IMG/VR virus record: IMGVR_UViG_3300005511_000077
Coordinates: 1-25,181 of that record
DNA length: 25,181 bases
From: a virus
Strand: one strand, 5' to 3'
The position numbers and the translations under genes are program-made. The notes below the pieces were generated by a model. That model ran no database searches. It worked only from the letters and a program-made list of their open reading frames with translations, and was not told the DNA's origin. Positions within the stretch are counted from its first letter, which is position 1. Each line of letters begins with the position of its first letter. This document shows, piece by piece, positions 1 through 5,969 of the stretch.

Positions 1-63
1 AGTTGGTAGAGCAGCGGACTCTTAATCCGTAGGTCGAGTGTTCGAGTCACTCAGGGCCCACCA
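1..63 (+). tRNA. tRNA-Lys (anticodon CTT), 5' end outside window
   Basis: This is the 3' part of a tRNA gene that starts inside the D-loop. The D-loop/arm (AGTTGGTAGAGC), an anticodon arm with stem GCGGA/TCCGT and loop CTCTTAA, a T-arm with TTCGAGT loop between GAGTG and CACTC, and a discriminator A plus encoded CCA (60-63) are all visible. Loop positions 34-36 read CTT, so it decodes the lysine codon AAG. The acceptor's 5' strand lies outside the window, so the cloverleaf cannot be closed here. tRNA 3' ends are classic integration sites for tyrosine-recombinase phages. With phage genes starting just downstream, this is a likely attB/attL, but that is inferred. Confidence 0.93.
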
Positions 64-87
64 CCAACACCCGCAGAAATGCTGAAC

Positions 88-119
88 CGCCCGCTATCTA
101 AAAGGTAGCGGGCGTTTTT
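88..119 (+). terminator. Rho-independent terminator of the tRNA transcript
   Basis: The stem CGCCCGCTATC (88-98) pairs with GGTAGCGGGCG (104-114) around a five-base loop TAAAA, with one G-T wobble. TTTTT follows at 115-119. This is a textbook intrinsic terminator 25 bases after the tRNA CCA end. It isolates tRNA transcription from the phage accessory genes. Confidence 0.93.
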
Positions 120-144
120 CATTTCGGTACTCAATGTGACCGCT

Positions 145-162
145 TATGCGACGCGTCGCATA
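145..162. repeat. Perfect 18-bp palindrome TATGCGACG/CGTCGCATA
   Basis: The two 9-base halves are exact reverse complements with no spacer. The palindrome sits between the tRNA terminator and the first phage gene (218), inside the probable host/prophage junction. It could be a repressor operator or a recombinase/excisionase site. It is not a terminator because no T-run follows. Confidence 0.85.
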
Positions 163-217
163 TCCAGTGTTCCCGCACCACCCTTAGACGAGCTTCACGC
201 TTCACGAGAAATCGACC

Positions 218-532
218 ATGAAAGTCTCAGACCTCGCCGGCTCGCAGCTCGATTTCTGGGTCGCCAAGGCCGAGGGTGTCGAGGCCACCGTCGACACCCA
301 GTTGAAGTTCATGCCGTCCACGAACTGGGCTCAGGGCGGCCCCATCATCGACCGCGAGGGCATCCAGGTCGCGCCGATGCCGGCCAAGGGCGGCACCTGG
401 TGCGCAGTGTCCACTGGCCGCCTGCCGAACCGTGCCAGCAACTCCAACGGAGCATGGATGGAGGGGCCGACGCCGCTCATCGCCGCCATGCGGGCCTACG
501 TGCGCGCGCGGTTCGGGCCAGAGGTCGAATAA
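218..532 (+). CDS. NinX-like phage protein (DUF2591 family)
   Basis: The 104-residue product begins MKVSDLAGSQLDFWVAKAEG and contains the block TNWAQGGPIIDREGI. It ends with TPLIAAMRAYVRARFGPEVE. That order (a short 'V.dL.G..LD.WVA.AEG' start, the WAQGGPII centre and an 'LIAAMRA.V...fG' end) is the pattern of DUF2591/NinX proteins. These small proteins are nearly confined to lambdoid and related phages and have no established biochemical activity. The start at 218 is preceded by ACGAGA about nine bases upstream. A longer overlapping reading frame (136-609) has an Arg-rich, shadow-like composition and was not chosen. This is the first phage gene after the tRNA. Confidence 0.82.
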   Translation: MKVSDLAGSQLDFWVAKAEGVEATVDTQLKFMPSTNWAQGGPIIDREGIQVAPMPAKGGTWCAVSTGRLPNRASNSNGAWMEGPTPLIAAMRAYVRARFGPEVE

Positions 533-605
533 CGGGGCCCGGCCCAGGTAGGCGAGCCTCAGAGCGGCAGTTACATTGCTCTCTTTGGTTTCACTGGAGA
601 GATCA

Positions 606-926
606 ATGAGCCTTACGCTGCCCACCCATTCGCCAGGCCCGTGGATTTCATGCGACCTAGGAGACTACGGCGACTACGGCGGAAACTGTCGCGTCATTCT
701 TGGCGATGACAGGCGCGTGGCTGTCGTACTCGGCACACAGGAAGAGGACGCGGCAAATGCGGCATTGATCGCTGCGGCTCCGGATCTGCTCGCCGCAGCG
801 CGATCCTCACTCCAACAAATTGAAGCAAAACTAGGCTCTGATCACCCAGCGTGCTCCGCACTGCGCGTTGCAATCGAAACAGCCCTCACGATTCAAGCGC
901 CTGACGAAGATGGCGATGCGAGCTGA
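606..926 (+). CDS. Small phage protein with 'NAALIAAAPDLLAA' motif
   Basis: The product has 106 residues. The ATG at 606 is chosen over an in-frame ATG at 576 because GGAGA (596-600) lies five bases before it. The central stretch EEDAANAALIAAAPDLLAAA is a motif common in short phage accessory proteins of unknown function, where a predicted helix follows a small beta-rich N-terminus. No catalytic motif is visible. The stop codon directly abuts the stop of the convergent SRAP gene (TGA|TCA at 924-929), and no terminator lies between them. Confidence 0.72.
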   Translation: MSLTLPTHSPGPWISCDLGDYGDYGGNCRVILGDDRRVAVVLGTQEEDAANAALIAAAPDLLAAARSSLQQIEAKLGSDHPACSALRVAIETALTIQAPDEDGDAS

Positions 927-1667
927 TCAGGTTTCATCAGCCACTTCAGCTTCACCTTCGTCCACCTCTTGCGCCGGGCCTGCGTCGATCACGTCCATGG
1001 CGGGCAGCGTCAGCATGTCGCGCGCCTCTTCCACGGTGCAGGTCAGCCAGCGGTCGAAGTCGTGCTCCTCGAGCGGCACCACTGAGCGCTTGTCGAAGAT
1101 CTCCAGCCCCGTCGCCCGGTCGATCTCGATCTTGTGCATGCGTGACATCAGCGGGTGCAGGTTCGCGTTGATGGTCAGCATGGTGTAGCTGTCCCAGACC
1201 TCGCCGGTCTTGATGTCCGTCCAGGTGTCCCACAAGCCCGCGATGCCCCAGGGCCTGCCGTCCGCGCGCTTGAAGCGCCACCACTGGTTCTTCCCAGACT
1301 CCCAGTTCGGTTCGTCGAAGCTGCTGGCCGGGATGATGCAGCGCTGGCTCTTCTTCCAGGCGTTGCTGTAGGTCGGCGACTTTTCCATCCGGTCGGTGCG
1401 CGAGTTGACGGTGCTCAGGCGCTTGCCCTTCACCTCACCCTTGCGCGGCTTCGTCTGCGGGATGTTCGAGGTCGACCAGGGCGGAATCATCCCCCACTGC
1501 CCCACCACCAGCTCGCGCTCGTACTCGGTGAAGTCTCGCGCGCGGCGCATGAAGGGCCCCTTGCGCAGGGGATTCAGGCTCCGGAGCCACTTCTCCGCAG
1601 TACGGGCGCCGATGTACCAGGCCGCCTCGATCTCGCGGGCTTCGGGAGAGATGTAACGGGTGCACAT
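927..1667 (-). CDS. SRAP-family abasic-site DNA-protein crosslink protein (YedK/HMCES-like)
   Basis: The 246-residue product starts Met-Cys-Thr-Arg-Tyr. In the SRAP family, Cys2 becomes the N-terminus after Met removal and forms a thiazolidine crosslink with abasic sites in single-stranded DNA, shielding them from error-prone processing. The family landmarks are present: Cys2, the asparagine of VNSRTD (about residue 88), the glutamate of SSFDEPNW (about 119), and a histidine in the MSRMHK block (about 178). WGMIPPW and GIAGLWDTW are also typical. The C-terminus carries an acidic tail of about 20 residues (GPAQEVDEGEAEVADET) beyond the domain. The gene is divergent from the operon at 1757, with a LexA box 55 bases upstream of its start, so SOS control is likely. 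A prophage repair or lysogen-protection role is inferred. Confidence 0.93.
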   Translation of the reverse strand: MCTRYISPEAREIEAAWYIGARTAEKWLRSLNPLRKGPFMRRARDFTEYERELVVGQWGMIPPWSTSNIPQTKPRKGEVKGKRLSTVNSRTDRMEKSPTYSNAWKKSQRCIIPASSFDEPNWESGKNQWWRFKRADGRPWGIAGLWDTWTDIKTGEVWDSYTMLTINANLHPLMSRMHKIEIDRATGLEIFDKRSVVPLEEHDFDRWLTCTVEEARDMLTLPAMDVIDAGPAQEVDEGEAEVADET

Positions 1668-1696
1668 GGTGTCCAGATTCTGCGCTCAAGAACCTG

Positions 1697-1725
1697 TTGA
1701 CGGCCAGATACCCGAGGCAGATACT
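1697..1725 (+). promoter_or_regulatory. Candidate sigma-70 promoter for the SOS-box operon
   Basis: TTGACG at 1697-1702 is a five-of-six match to the -35 box. It is followed after 17 bases by GATACT (1720-1725), a four-of-six match to the -10 box. The predicted start, near 1732, falls inside the LexA box. An SD (CGGAG, 1746-1750) and ATG (1757) follow. A repressor bound at 1722-1741 would block this promoter. The assignment rests on pattern only. Confidence 0.6.
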
Positions 1726-1741
1726 GTATTTTCATACAGTT
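1722..1741. promoter_or_regulatory. LexA (SOS) box
   Basis: TACTGTATTTTCATACAGTT matches the proteobacterial consensus CTG-N10-CAG (CTG 1724-1726, CAG 1737-1739), with near-complete outer symmetry and an AT-rich spacer. It lies between the divergent SRAP gene and the 1757 operon. It overlaps the predicted -10 of the + strand operon and lies about 55 bases upstream of the SRAP start, so it can control both directions. Confidence 0.9.
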
Positions 1742-1756
1742 ATTTCGGAGCCCATC

Positions 1757-2224
1757 ATGGAATCCTCACTCGCCTCGACTCACCTCCCCGTCGCCAAACT
1801 TGCCCCAGAAATCTCCCTTGTTCCACCTACCCTCAAGCGATCCGGGAGGAAGGAGTGGATCGCCCGCTACATCGAGGAATCGCATGCCATCACGCACGGC
1901 GAAATCGACATAGAAATCACGTCGATAGAGGGCGACGCACTTCAGCGCGTGGTCGGTCATCGGCTGCCCGAAGAGGTGGCCCGCCAGCACTACAGCGCCT
2001 GCATCGGCGATGACACCGAATTCATCCGCGCGGAGGAGAAGTTCCAGGCGCTCGCCGCCAGGGTCGGGCTCACGAAAGACAACCAGCGGCTGTCGAAGGA
2101 GATGCTGGACTTTGCCTACGGCGTGGCCACGCTCTGCGCTTGTGCTGCGGATCGCTTCCGTGATCCCCGTGAAGGCAGCGCCGGCGATCACATCCGTGGG
2201 CTGTACGGCCCGGTTCCGTTTTGA
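1757..2224 (+). CDS. Hypothetical protein, first gene of putative SOS-controlled operon
   Basis: The product has 155 residues. I chose the ATG at 1757 because CGGAG (1746-1750) is well spaced and the upstream in-frame start (1697) would lie inside the promoter. There is no signal peptide or membrane segment. The N-terminal half is mixed alpha/beta (WIARYIEESHAITHGEID, then DIEITSIEGDALQRVV). The C-terminal half (about residues 94-150) is helical and ends in the motif SAGDHIRGLYG. This half aligns with almost all of the 78-residue protein encoded at 2530. Function is unknown. Its position directly downstream of a LexA box suggests induction by DNA damage (inference). Confidence 0.78.
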   Translation: MESSLASTHLPVAKLAPEISLVPPTLKRSGRKEWIARYIEESHAITHGEIDIEITSIEGDALQRVVGHRLPEEVARQHYSACIGDDTEFIRAEEKFQALAARVGLTKDNQRLSKEMLDFAYGVATLCACAADRFRDPREGSAGDHIRGLYGPVPF

Positions 2225-2239
2225 GCGCGGCTGGTCGCC

Positions 2240-2533
2240 ATGAAAGACGTCGAGTACTTCTACTTCATGCTGCCGCCAAGCATCTGGAAGAAGAAGCCCC
2301 ACAGGTCATCGTTCAAGATGGACGCTGAGCACGCCGCCAAGGCCTACCCTGGCGCAACTCCAATTCTCGACACGCGCGAGATTCGAACGCTTCCAGATAC
2401 TGAAGAAGAGATCCGTGCCGCGATGTTGGTAACCCAACCCGGGTACAGCGGCTTCGACAGCACAGAAGAGGCCATCGGCCGACGCATTCAGGCCGGCAAC
2501 AAGCGGACGAAGGAACAGGGCAAGCTGCCATGA
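2240..2533 (+). CDS. Hypothetical protein, second gene of the SOS-box operon
   Basis: The 97-residue soluble product has a basic patch (IWKKKPHRSSFK) and a conserved-looking segment GATPILDTREIRTLPDTEEE. Its C-terminus is basic (NKRTKEQGKLP). It starts 15 bases after the previous stop, and its TGA overlaps the next start (ATGA at 2530-2533), so the genes are probably translationally coupled. I recognise no family or catalytic motif. Confidence 0.65.
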   Translation: MKDVEYFYFMLPPSIWKKKPHRSSFKMDAEHAAKAYPGATPILDTREIRTLPDTEEEIRAAMLVTQPGYSGFDSTEEAIGRRIQAGNKRTKEQGKLP

Positions 2534-2766
2534 GCATTCGGGACGAGTTCGAGCAGATGGCTCGAAGCGTCGGCGAACTCGAAGCAGCCGAACCCATCCG
2601 AGAATCACTGGTCGAGTTTGCCGAACTCGTCACCGCGCGATGCGCTCGGATCGGAGACCAGTACGGCGACTGGGATCGGAACGCAGGAGATCACATCCGC
2701 GCCGAGCTGTACGACCTCCCTGGCCTCCTACCGACGACGCGACAATCAGACCATGAGCCAAACTGA
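2530..2766 (+). CDS. Hypothetical protein, partial paralogue of the 1757 product
   Basis: The 78-residue helical protein overlaps the upstream gene by ATGA. It aligns along residues 5-61 with residues 94-150 of the 155-residue protein two genes upstream. Shared positions include the EF...A..VG start, an FA..V pair, Cys-Ala, and the invariant AGDHIR. It therefore looks like a single-domain copy produced by duplication. Function is unknown. Confidence 0.68.
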   Translation: MSIRDEFEQMARSVGELEAAEPIRESLVEFAELVTARCARIGDQYGDWDRNAGDHIRAELYDLPGLLPTTRQSDHEPN

Positions 2767-2980
2767 CATCTTCCCCACCGAATCGACCACTCTCTACACG
2801 CCAGCCTGGTACAGCAGCACGGCCCGAGAAGAACGCCCTCTTCCGCTGGCGCCGGGCGACTACAAGGTCACGCCCGGGTACGGCGCCGAGCGCTGGACGG
2901 TCACGTCGCTGAAGGATGGCAGCCTGGTGTACAACGGCATCGGACCGGTAGAGATTCGACGGGCTGCGGGCCTCGATTGA
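2753..2980 (+). CDS. Small hypothetical protein, fourth gene of the SOS-box operon
   Basis: The 75-residue product starts MSQTDIFPTESTTLY. The longer frame from 2618 is a shadow of the preceding gene. The ATG at 2753 overlaps the preceding gene by 14 bases. The protein is rich in aromatic and beta-forming residues (YKVTPGYGAERWTVTSLKDG, then LVYNGIGPVEI), suggesting a small all-beta fold such as an SH3-like barrel. No family is recognised. It ends two bases before the convergent gene at 2983. Confidence 0.62.
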   Translation: MSQTDIFPTESTTLYTPAWYSSTAREERPLPLAPGDYKVTPGYGAERWTVTSLKDGSLVYNGIGPVEIRRAAGLD

Positions 2981-2982
2981 TC

Positions 2983-3246
2983 TCACGCCTCTTCAGCTGC
3001 CGACCGACTCTCGTTGCCGCGAAGACCCTCTCGCTGCTCGATCCAGTCCACGCACTTTTTCTTCAGCATCTCATCTCCCACTTGCCGAGAGAGACAGGGA
3101 CTGGCCAGCACCAGCTTACATTGGTGCCTTCCCTGAAAGCTGATGTCGGCTGCACCGGAGTAGCCCCCCTCCGGCGCAGCCGTGTGAGAAATTGAGAAAG
3201 CCCAGTCACCGGTCTTCCCTGCTGGAACGTAGGCCGCACGGTCCAT
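2983..3246 (-). CDS. Small hypothetical protein, minus strand
   Basis: The product has 87 residues starting MDRAAYVPAGKTGDWAFSIS. The ATG at 3246 is chosen because CGGAG (3253-3257 on the minus strand) lies six bases upstream; an in-frame TTG two codons earlier is less likely. Two cysteines (CKLV and SPCLSR) and a charged C-terminal helix (KKKCVDWIEQREG) are visible. It is convergent with the + operon ending at 2980 and divergent from the gene at 3347. No family is recognised. The clean SD and protein-like composition support it as real. Confidence 0.58.
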   Translation of the reverse strand: MDRAAYVPAGKTGDWAFSISHTAAPEGGYSGAADISFQGRHQCKLVLASPCLSRQVGDEMLKKKCVDWIEQREGLRGNESRSAAEEA

Positions 3247-3346
3247 GCGCAACTCCGAGCCCTTGCACGCGCGACACCCCTATTGATGATTGGCACGCGC
3301 AGCGGCGGCACTACCTTACGCGCGTCTCTGAGGGAAGTTGTGAAAA

Positions 3347-3667
3347 ATGACGGCTCTGGGGTCTTTTGACAACCGCCAAAGGCTTGACACGAAAACCAAT
3401 GACTACCTTAAAACGATGGCCACCCTCTACCTGCAGATGACCGACAAGCTGATTGCCCACTGGAAGGGCAACGGCAACGCCTACCCGAAAAAGTTCGTTC
3501 TGTCGCCGGCCCTGCGCGACGAGTACGTGCGCTGCCTGAACCTCATGACCATCCCGGGCGACCGCGACATGAGCGCCACCAAGCACATGGGCGTGCCCAT
3601 CGAGATCGACGAGGCATCGCCAGGCGTGATGGTGGCAGCCGACGGCGCCGAGGTGGCGCTGCAATGA
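3347..3667 (+). CDS. Hypothetical phage protein
   Basis: The product has up to 106 residues. The C-terminal 75 residues, from MTDKLIAHWKGNG through KKFVLSPALRDEYVRCLN to HMGVPIEIDEASPGVMV, are protein-like and resemble small phage proteins of unknown function. The start is uncertain. GAGGGA lies about 11 bases before the ATG at 3347, while an in-frame ATG at 3416 would give 83 residues and skip a less convincing N-terminus. It is coupled to the nuclease gene by an ATGA overlap at 3664-3667, so the two are probably co-expressed. Confidence 0.66.
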   Translation: MTALGSFDNRQRLDTKTNDYLKTMATLYLQMTDKLIAHWKGNGNAYPKKFVLSPALRDEYVRCLNLMTIPGDRDMSATKHMGVPIEIDEASPGVMVAADGAEVALQ

Positions 3668-4200
3668 GGGGCGCCCGCGCACTGCTGCTCGGCGCCCTGC
3701 TCGCCCTTCCCCTGATCGCTGCGGCCGACGTCCGCACCTGCCTCGTGGTCGGCGTCAGCGATGGGGACACCCTCACCGCGCGCTGCGGCACCGCCGGCGC
3801 CTACGAGCAGGTCAAGGTGCGCTTCAACGGCATCGACGCCCCCGAGAAAAAGCAGCCCTTTGGCCAGCGCGCGAAGGAGGCGATGTCGGATCTTGTCTAC
3901 ATGAAGGAGGTCGACCTCGACTGCCGCAAGACCGACCGCTACGGCCGCAGCGTCTGCCGCGTCCGCGTCGCACCGAGCTCAGCACCCAGCGGCCCAAAGA
4001 CCTTGGATGCCGGCCTGGCCATGATCACCATCGGCATGGCCTGGTGGTATCGGGACTACGCGCGTGAGCAGACCGCAGAGGAGCGTGGGCAGTACGAGTT
4101 CGCCGAGAAGGAGGCGGCAGCGAAGGGCGCCGGCCTCTGGGGCGACAAGCGTGCGATGGCGCCATGGGAATGGCGCAAAGAGAAGCGTGCACAGCCCTGA
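3664..4200 (+). CDS. Exported thermonuclease-like protein (SNase domain)
   Basis: The 178-residue product has an N-terminal signal peptide (basic MRGAR, hydrophobic ALLLGALLALPLIA, cleavage near AAADV). A staphylococcal-nuclease-type OB-fold domain follows. The signature VSDGDTLTARC (31-41) is followed by VKVRFNGIDAPEKKQPFG (50-67), with the predicted catalytic Arg53 and Glu61, then DRYGRSVCRV with Arg95. This matches the Arg/Glu/Arg triad of the family, which needs Ca2+ and hydrolyses DNA and RNA. Length is normal. Export suggests periplasmic or extracellular degradation of nucleic acid. It overlaps the upstream gene by ATGA and is followed 12 bases later by a small membrane-protein gene. 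Confidence 0.9.
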   Translation: MRGARALLLGALLALPLIAAADVRTCLVVGVSDGDTLTARCGTAGAYEQVKVRFNGIDAPEKKQPFGQRAKEAMSDLVYMKEVDLDCRKTDRYGRSVCRVRVAPSSAPSGPKTLDAGLAMITIGMAWWYRDYAREQTAEERGQYEFAEKEAAAKGAGLWGDKRAMAPWEWRKEKRAQP

Positions 4201-4212
4201 TACATTCCGCCC

Positions 4213-4356
4213 ATGACCTTTACCACCTACCAGATCGGCAAGCTCGTCGTCTTCGGCTTGGCCGCGCTGGTATGGGGCATCTACTGCGGGCTCACTGGTC
4301 GCGATTTGAGAGGGCGACCGGTGCGCCGCGACCAATCGCAAGACGGGCAGCAGTGA
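4213..4356 (+). CDS. 47-residue single-helix membrane protein
   Basis: The short frame encodes MTFTTYQIGKL, a hydrophobic stretch of about 18 residues (VVFGLAALVWGIYCGL) and a basic tail (GRDLRGRPVRRDQSQDGQQ). This gives one transmembrane helix with a positively charged, probably cytoplasmic C-terminus. It starts 12 bases after the thermonuclease stop, and its 3' end overlaps the 3' end of the convergent virion gene by 65 bases. No convincing SD is seen (CATTCCGCCC precedes). Function is unknown; a small phage inner-membrane protein is all that can be said. Confidence 0.55.
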   Translation: MTFTTYQIGKLVVFGLAALVWGIYCGLTGRDLRGRPVRRDQSQDGQQ

Positions 4357-5965
4357 CGCCGAGCGCGGGCTGAGTCGAAGCTGCTGGAGCCGCAGCAAGC
4401 GCGCGCTGAATCGGACCCGACAATGCTGCAGCACGTGCGAGCGGTCGAGCACCGAGCCCGATCAACGAGAGTGGGCTGCCGCCCGTTGCTGCCCCGAGGC
4501 CACCAGCCAGCGCCCAATCGAGCGGCGACGACTGCGGCCTGCTGCCCACCTTCTCCGTGACCTGTGCGGCCGTCGGAAATGCCGTGGCGAACTCCCCAGC
4601 CTGCCGAAGTTCATTGGCCAGCGGCTTCCCGCGCTTGAGCTGCGCGGCAAGATCCTTCGCAGACACACTCCCTGTGGTCGGATTCAATGCGCGCTCGACG
4701 CTGTACGTGCGCGCGATCAACTGGCGGGCATTTCGGAAGTCATCGAGCATGGCCAGCGGGAACCCGTTCGTCGCGAGATGCTGCTCGATCACGTTCTCGA
4801 GTGCACCGGCGCCGTCCTTGTACGCCTTGCCCATGTCCTTCTCGCCGCGTCGATACGCTGCGTCTGCCATGCCGCGCAACTCGCGGATCTTGTCGATCGC
4901 GCTGCGCGCATCGAATGCACCGGATCGCAGGGAGTCGATCTCGGCGATCACCGGATTCGGCGCCGCATCCGGGAAGCCGGCAGCCGCGCGCCGGTATGGC
5001 GCCGTGATCCGATCGAGTGCGCGTTCGTACGCCGCCGTCGGGGTAATCGTGCCCGTGCTACCGACAGCCTCATAGGCGGCGCCGGCGCGCTGCCGGATGC
5101 TCTGCAGCAGCTCGGGAGTCAACTGCTCGGAGTCGGCGACGCCAAGGGCACGCTTCGCGAGCGAGGTCGTGACCTCCTGATTGCGCGCGCTGGCGTTCTG
5201 CGCTGTGCTGATCTTGCCGGCGAGGCCTTCGATGATGCGATTGCCAAGCGTCGGAGACACCTGGGTCGGCGGGATGACATATCCGACGTCCTGCGCGGCC
5301 TGTGCGGCTTGGCGCACACCGAGCGGCACCTCGGGCCCGCGCAGCGTGCTGCCGATAGCTTGGCCAGCAACGCCGAGGCCGCGCACCACGCCCGGCAGCG
5401 CAGCGCCGAGCACAGCACCGGTGCCGGCCTGTTCTGGATCTGCGAGCCCTGCCGTCAGACCTCCTGAGATCGCGCCACCTGCCGAGCGCACACCGAGGCC
5501 GGCCCCTTGCGCGCTGAGACCTCCCGACGCGATCGCTTCGCCCAGCGGCACCAGAACGCTCGGAGCGACGCCACCAGCGGCACCCACTGCGCGGACGCCG
5601 GCACCTACGGCCCCGCCGACCGGCAGCGTCGCCAGGACCTGGCCGCCGACACGGCCGACGTCCGCTGCGGTGCTGCTGCCGAACTCCTGCTTGAACTGGT
5701 CGGTGCCGACCTTGTTCATCGCGGCGACGCGCTCACCTTCCTTGGTACCGGCGACCTTGTCGAAACCGCTGGCCAGCAGCTGTGCACCGGTGTCGATGAC
5801 GTCCTTGGCGCCGCGGCCGAGACCGGCCACGAAGCCCGCCACGGGATTCACCGCTGGGGCCGCGGGGGTCGCAGCATCAAGCTGCCCGGTGAAGGGCTGC
5901 AGCGCGGGTGCTGCAGGTGCCGGCGCCGGATCGAGCTGGCCAGTGAATGGTTGAAGTTGTGCCAC
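4292..5965 (-). CDS. Probable internal virion/ejection protein
   Basis: The 557-residue protein starts at a GTG with a strong GGAGG eight bases upstream. The N-terminus carries two exact copies of LQPFTGQLD (residues 4-12 and 22-30) separated by a Pro/Ala linker. A Gly/Ala-rich, weakly hydrophobic region follows (about 100-205, with GGAVGAGVRAVGAAGG-like runs), then a mainly helical segment (about 250-440) and another Gly/Ala-rich end. Large, Ala/Gly-rich proteins with membrane-compatible stretches at the end of a podovirus late operon are typically ejected with DNA into the host envelope. That role is inferred from composition and position. It is the last gene of the late operon, four bases after the 901-residue gene. 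Confidence 0.7.
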   Translation of the reverse strand: MAQLQPFTGQLDPAPAPAAPALQPFTGQLDAATPAAPAVNPVAGFVAGLGRGAKDVIDTGAQLLASGFDKVAGTKEGERVAAMNKVGTDQFKQEFGSSTAADVGRVGGQVLATLPVGGAVGAGVRAVGAAGGVAPSVLVPLGEAIASGGLSAQGAGLGVRSAGGAISGGLTAGLADPEQAGTGAVLGAALPGVVRGLGVAGQAIGSTLRGPEVPLGVRQAAQAAQDVGYVIPPTQVSPTLGNRIIEGLAGKISTAQNASARNQEVTTSLAKRALGVADSEQLTPELLQSIRQRAGAAYEAVGSTGTITPTAAYERALDRITAPYRRAAAGFPDAAPNPVIAEIDSLRSGAFDARSAIDKIRELRGMADAAYRRGEKDMGKAYKDGAGALENVIEQHLATNGFPLAMLDDFRNARQLIARTYSVERALNPTTGSVSAKDLAAQLKRGKPLANELRQAGEFATAFPTAAQVTEKVGSRPQSSPLDWALAGGLGAATGGSPLSLIGLGARPLARAAALSGPIQRALAAAPAASTQPALGVTAARLAIGRGAPVALSNRDQ

Positions 5966-5969
5966 GGGG

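Noticed and set aside
136-609. 157-codon open frame overlapping the NinX-like gene
   Set aside because: Arg/His-rich shadow composition. The 218-532 frame carries a recognisable family pattern in the same DNA.
3366-3412. Two TTGACA boxes near 3366 and 3384 as promoters
   Set aside because: No acceptable -10 box at 16-18 bases, and both lie inside or just before the possible coding start.
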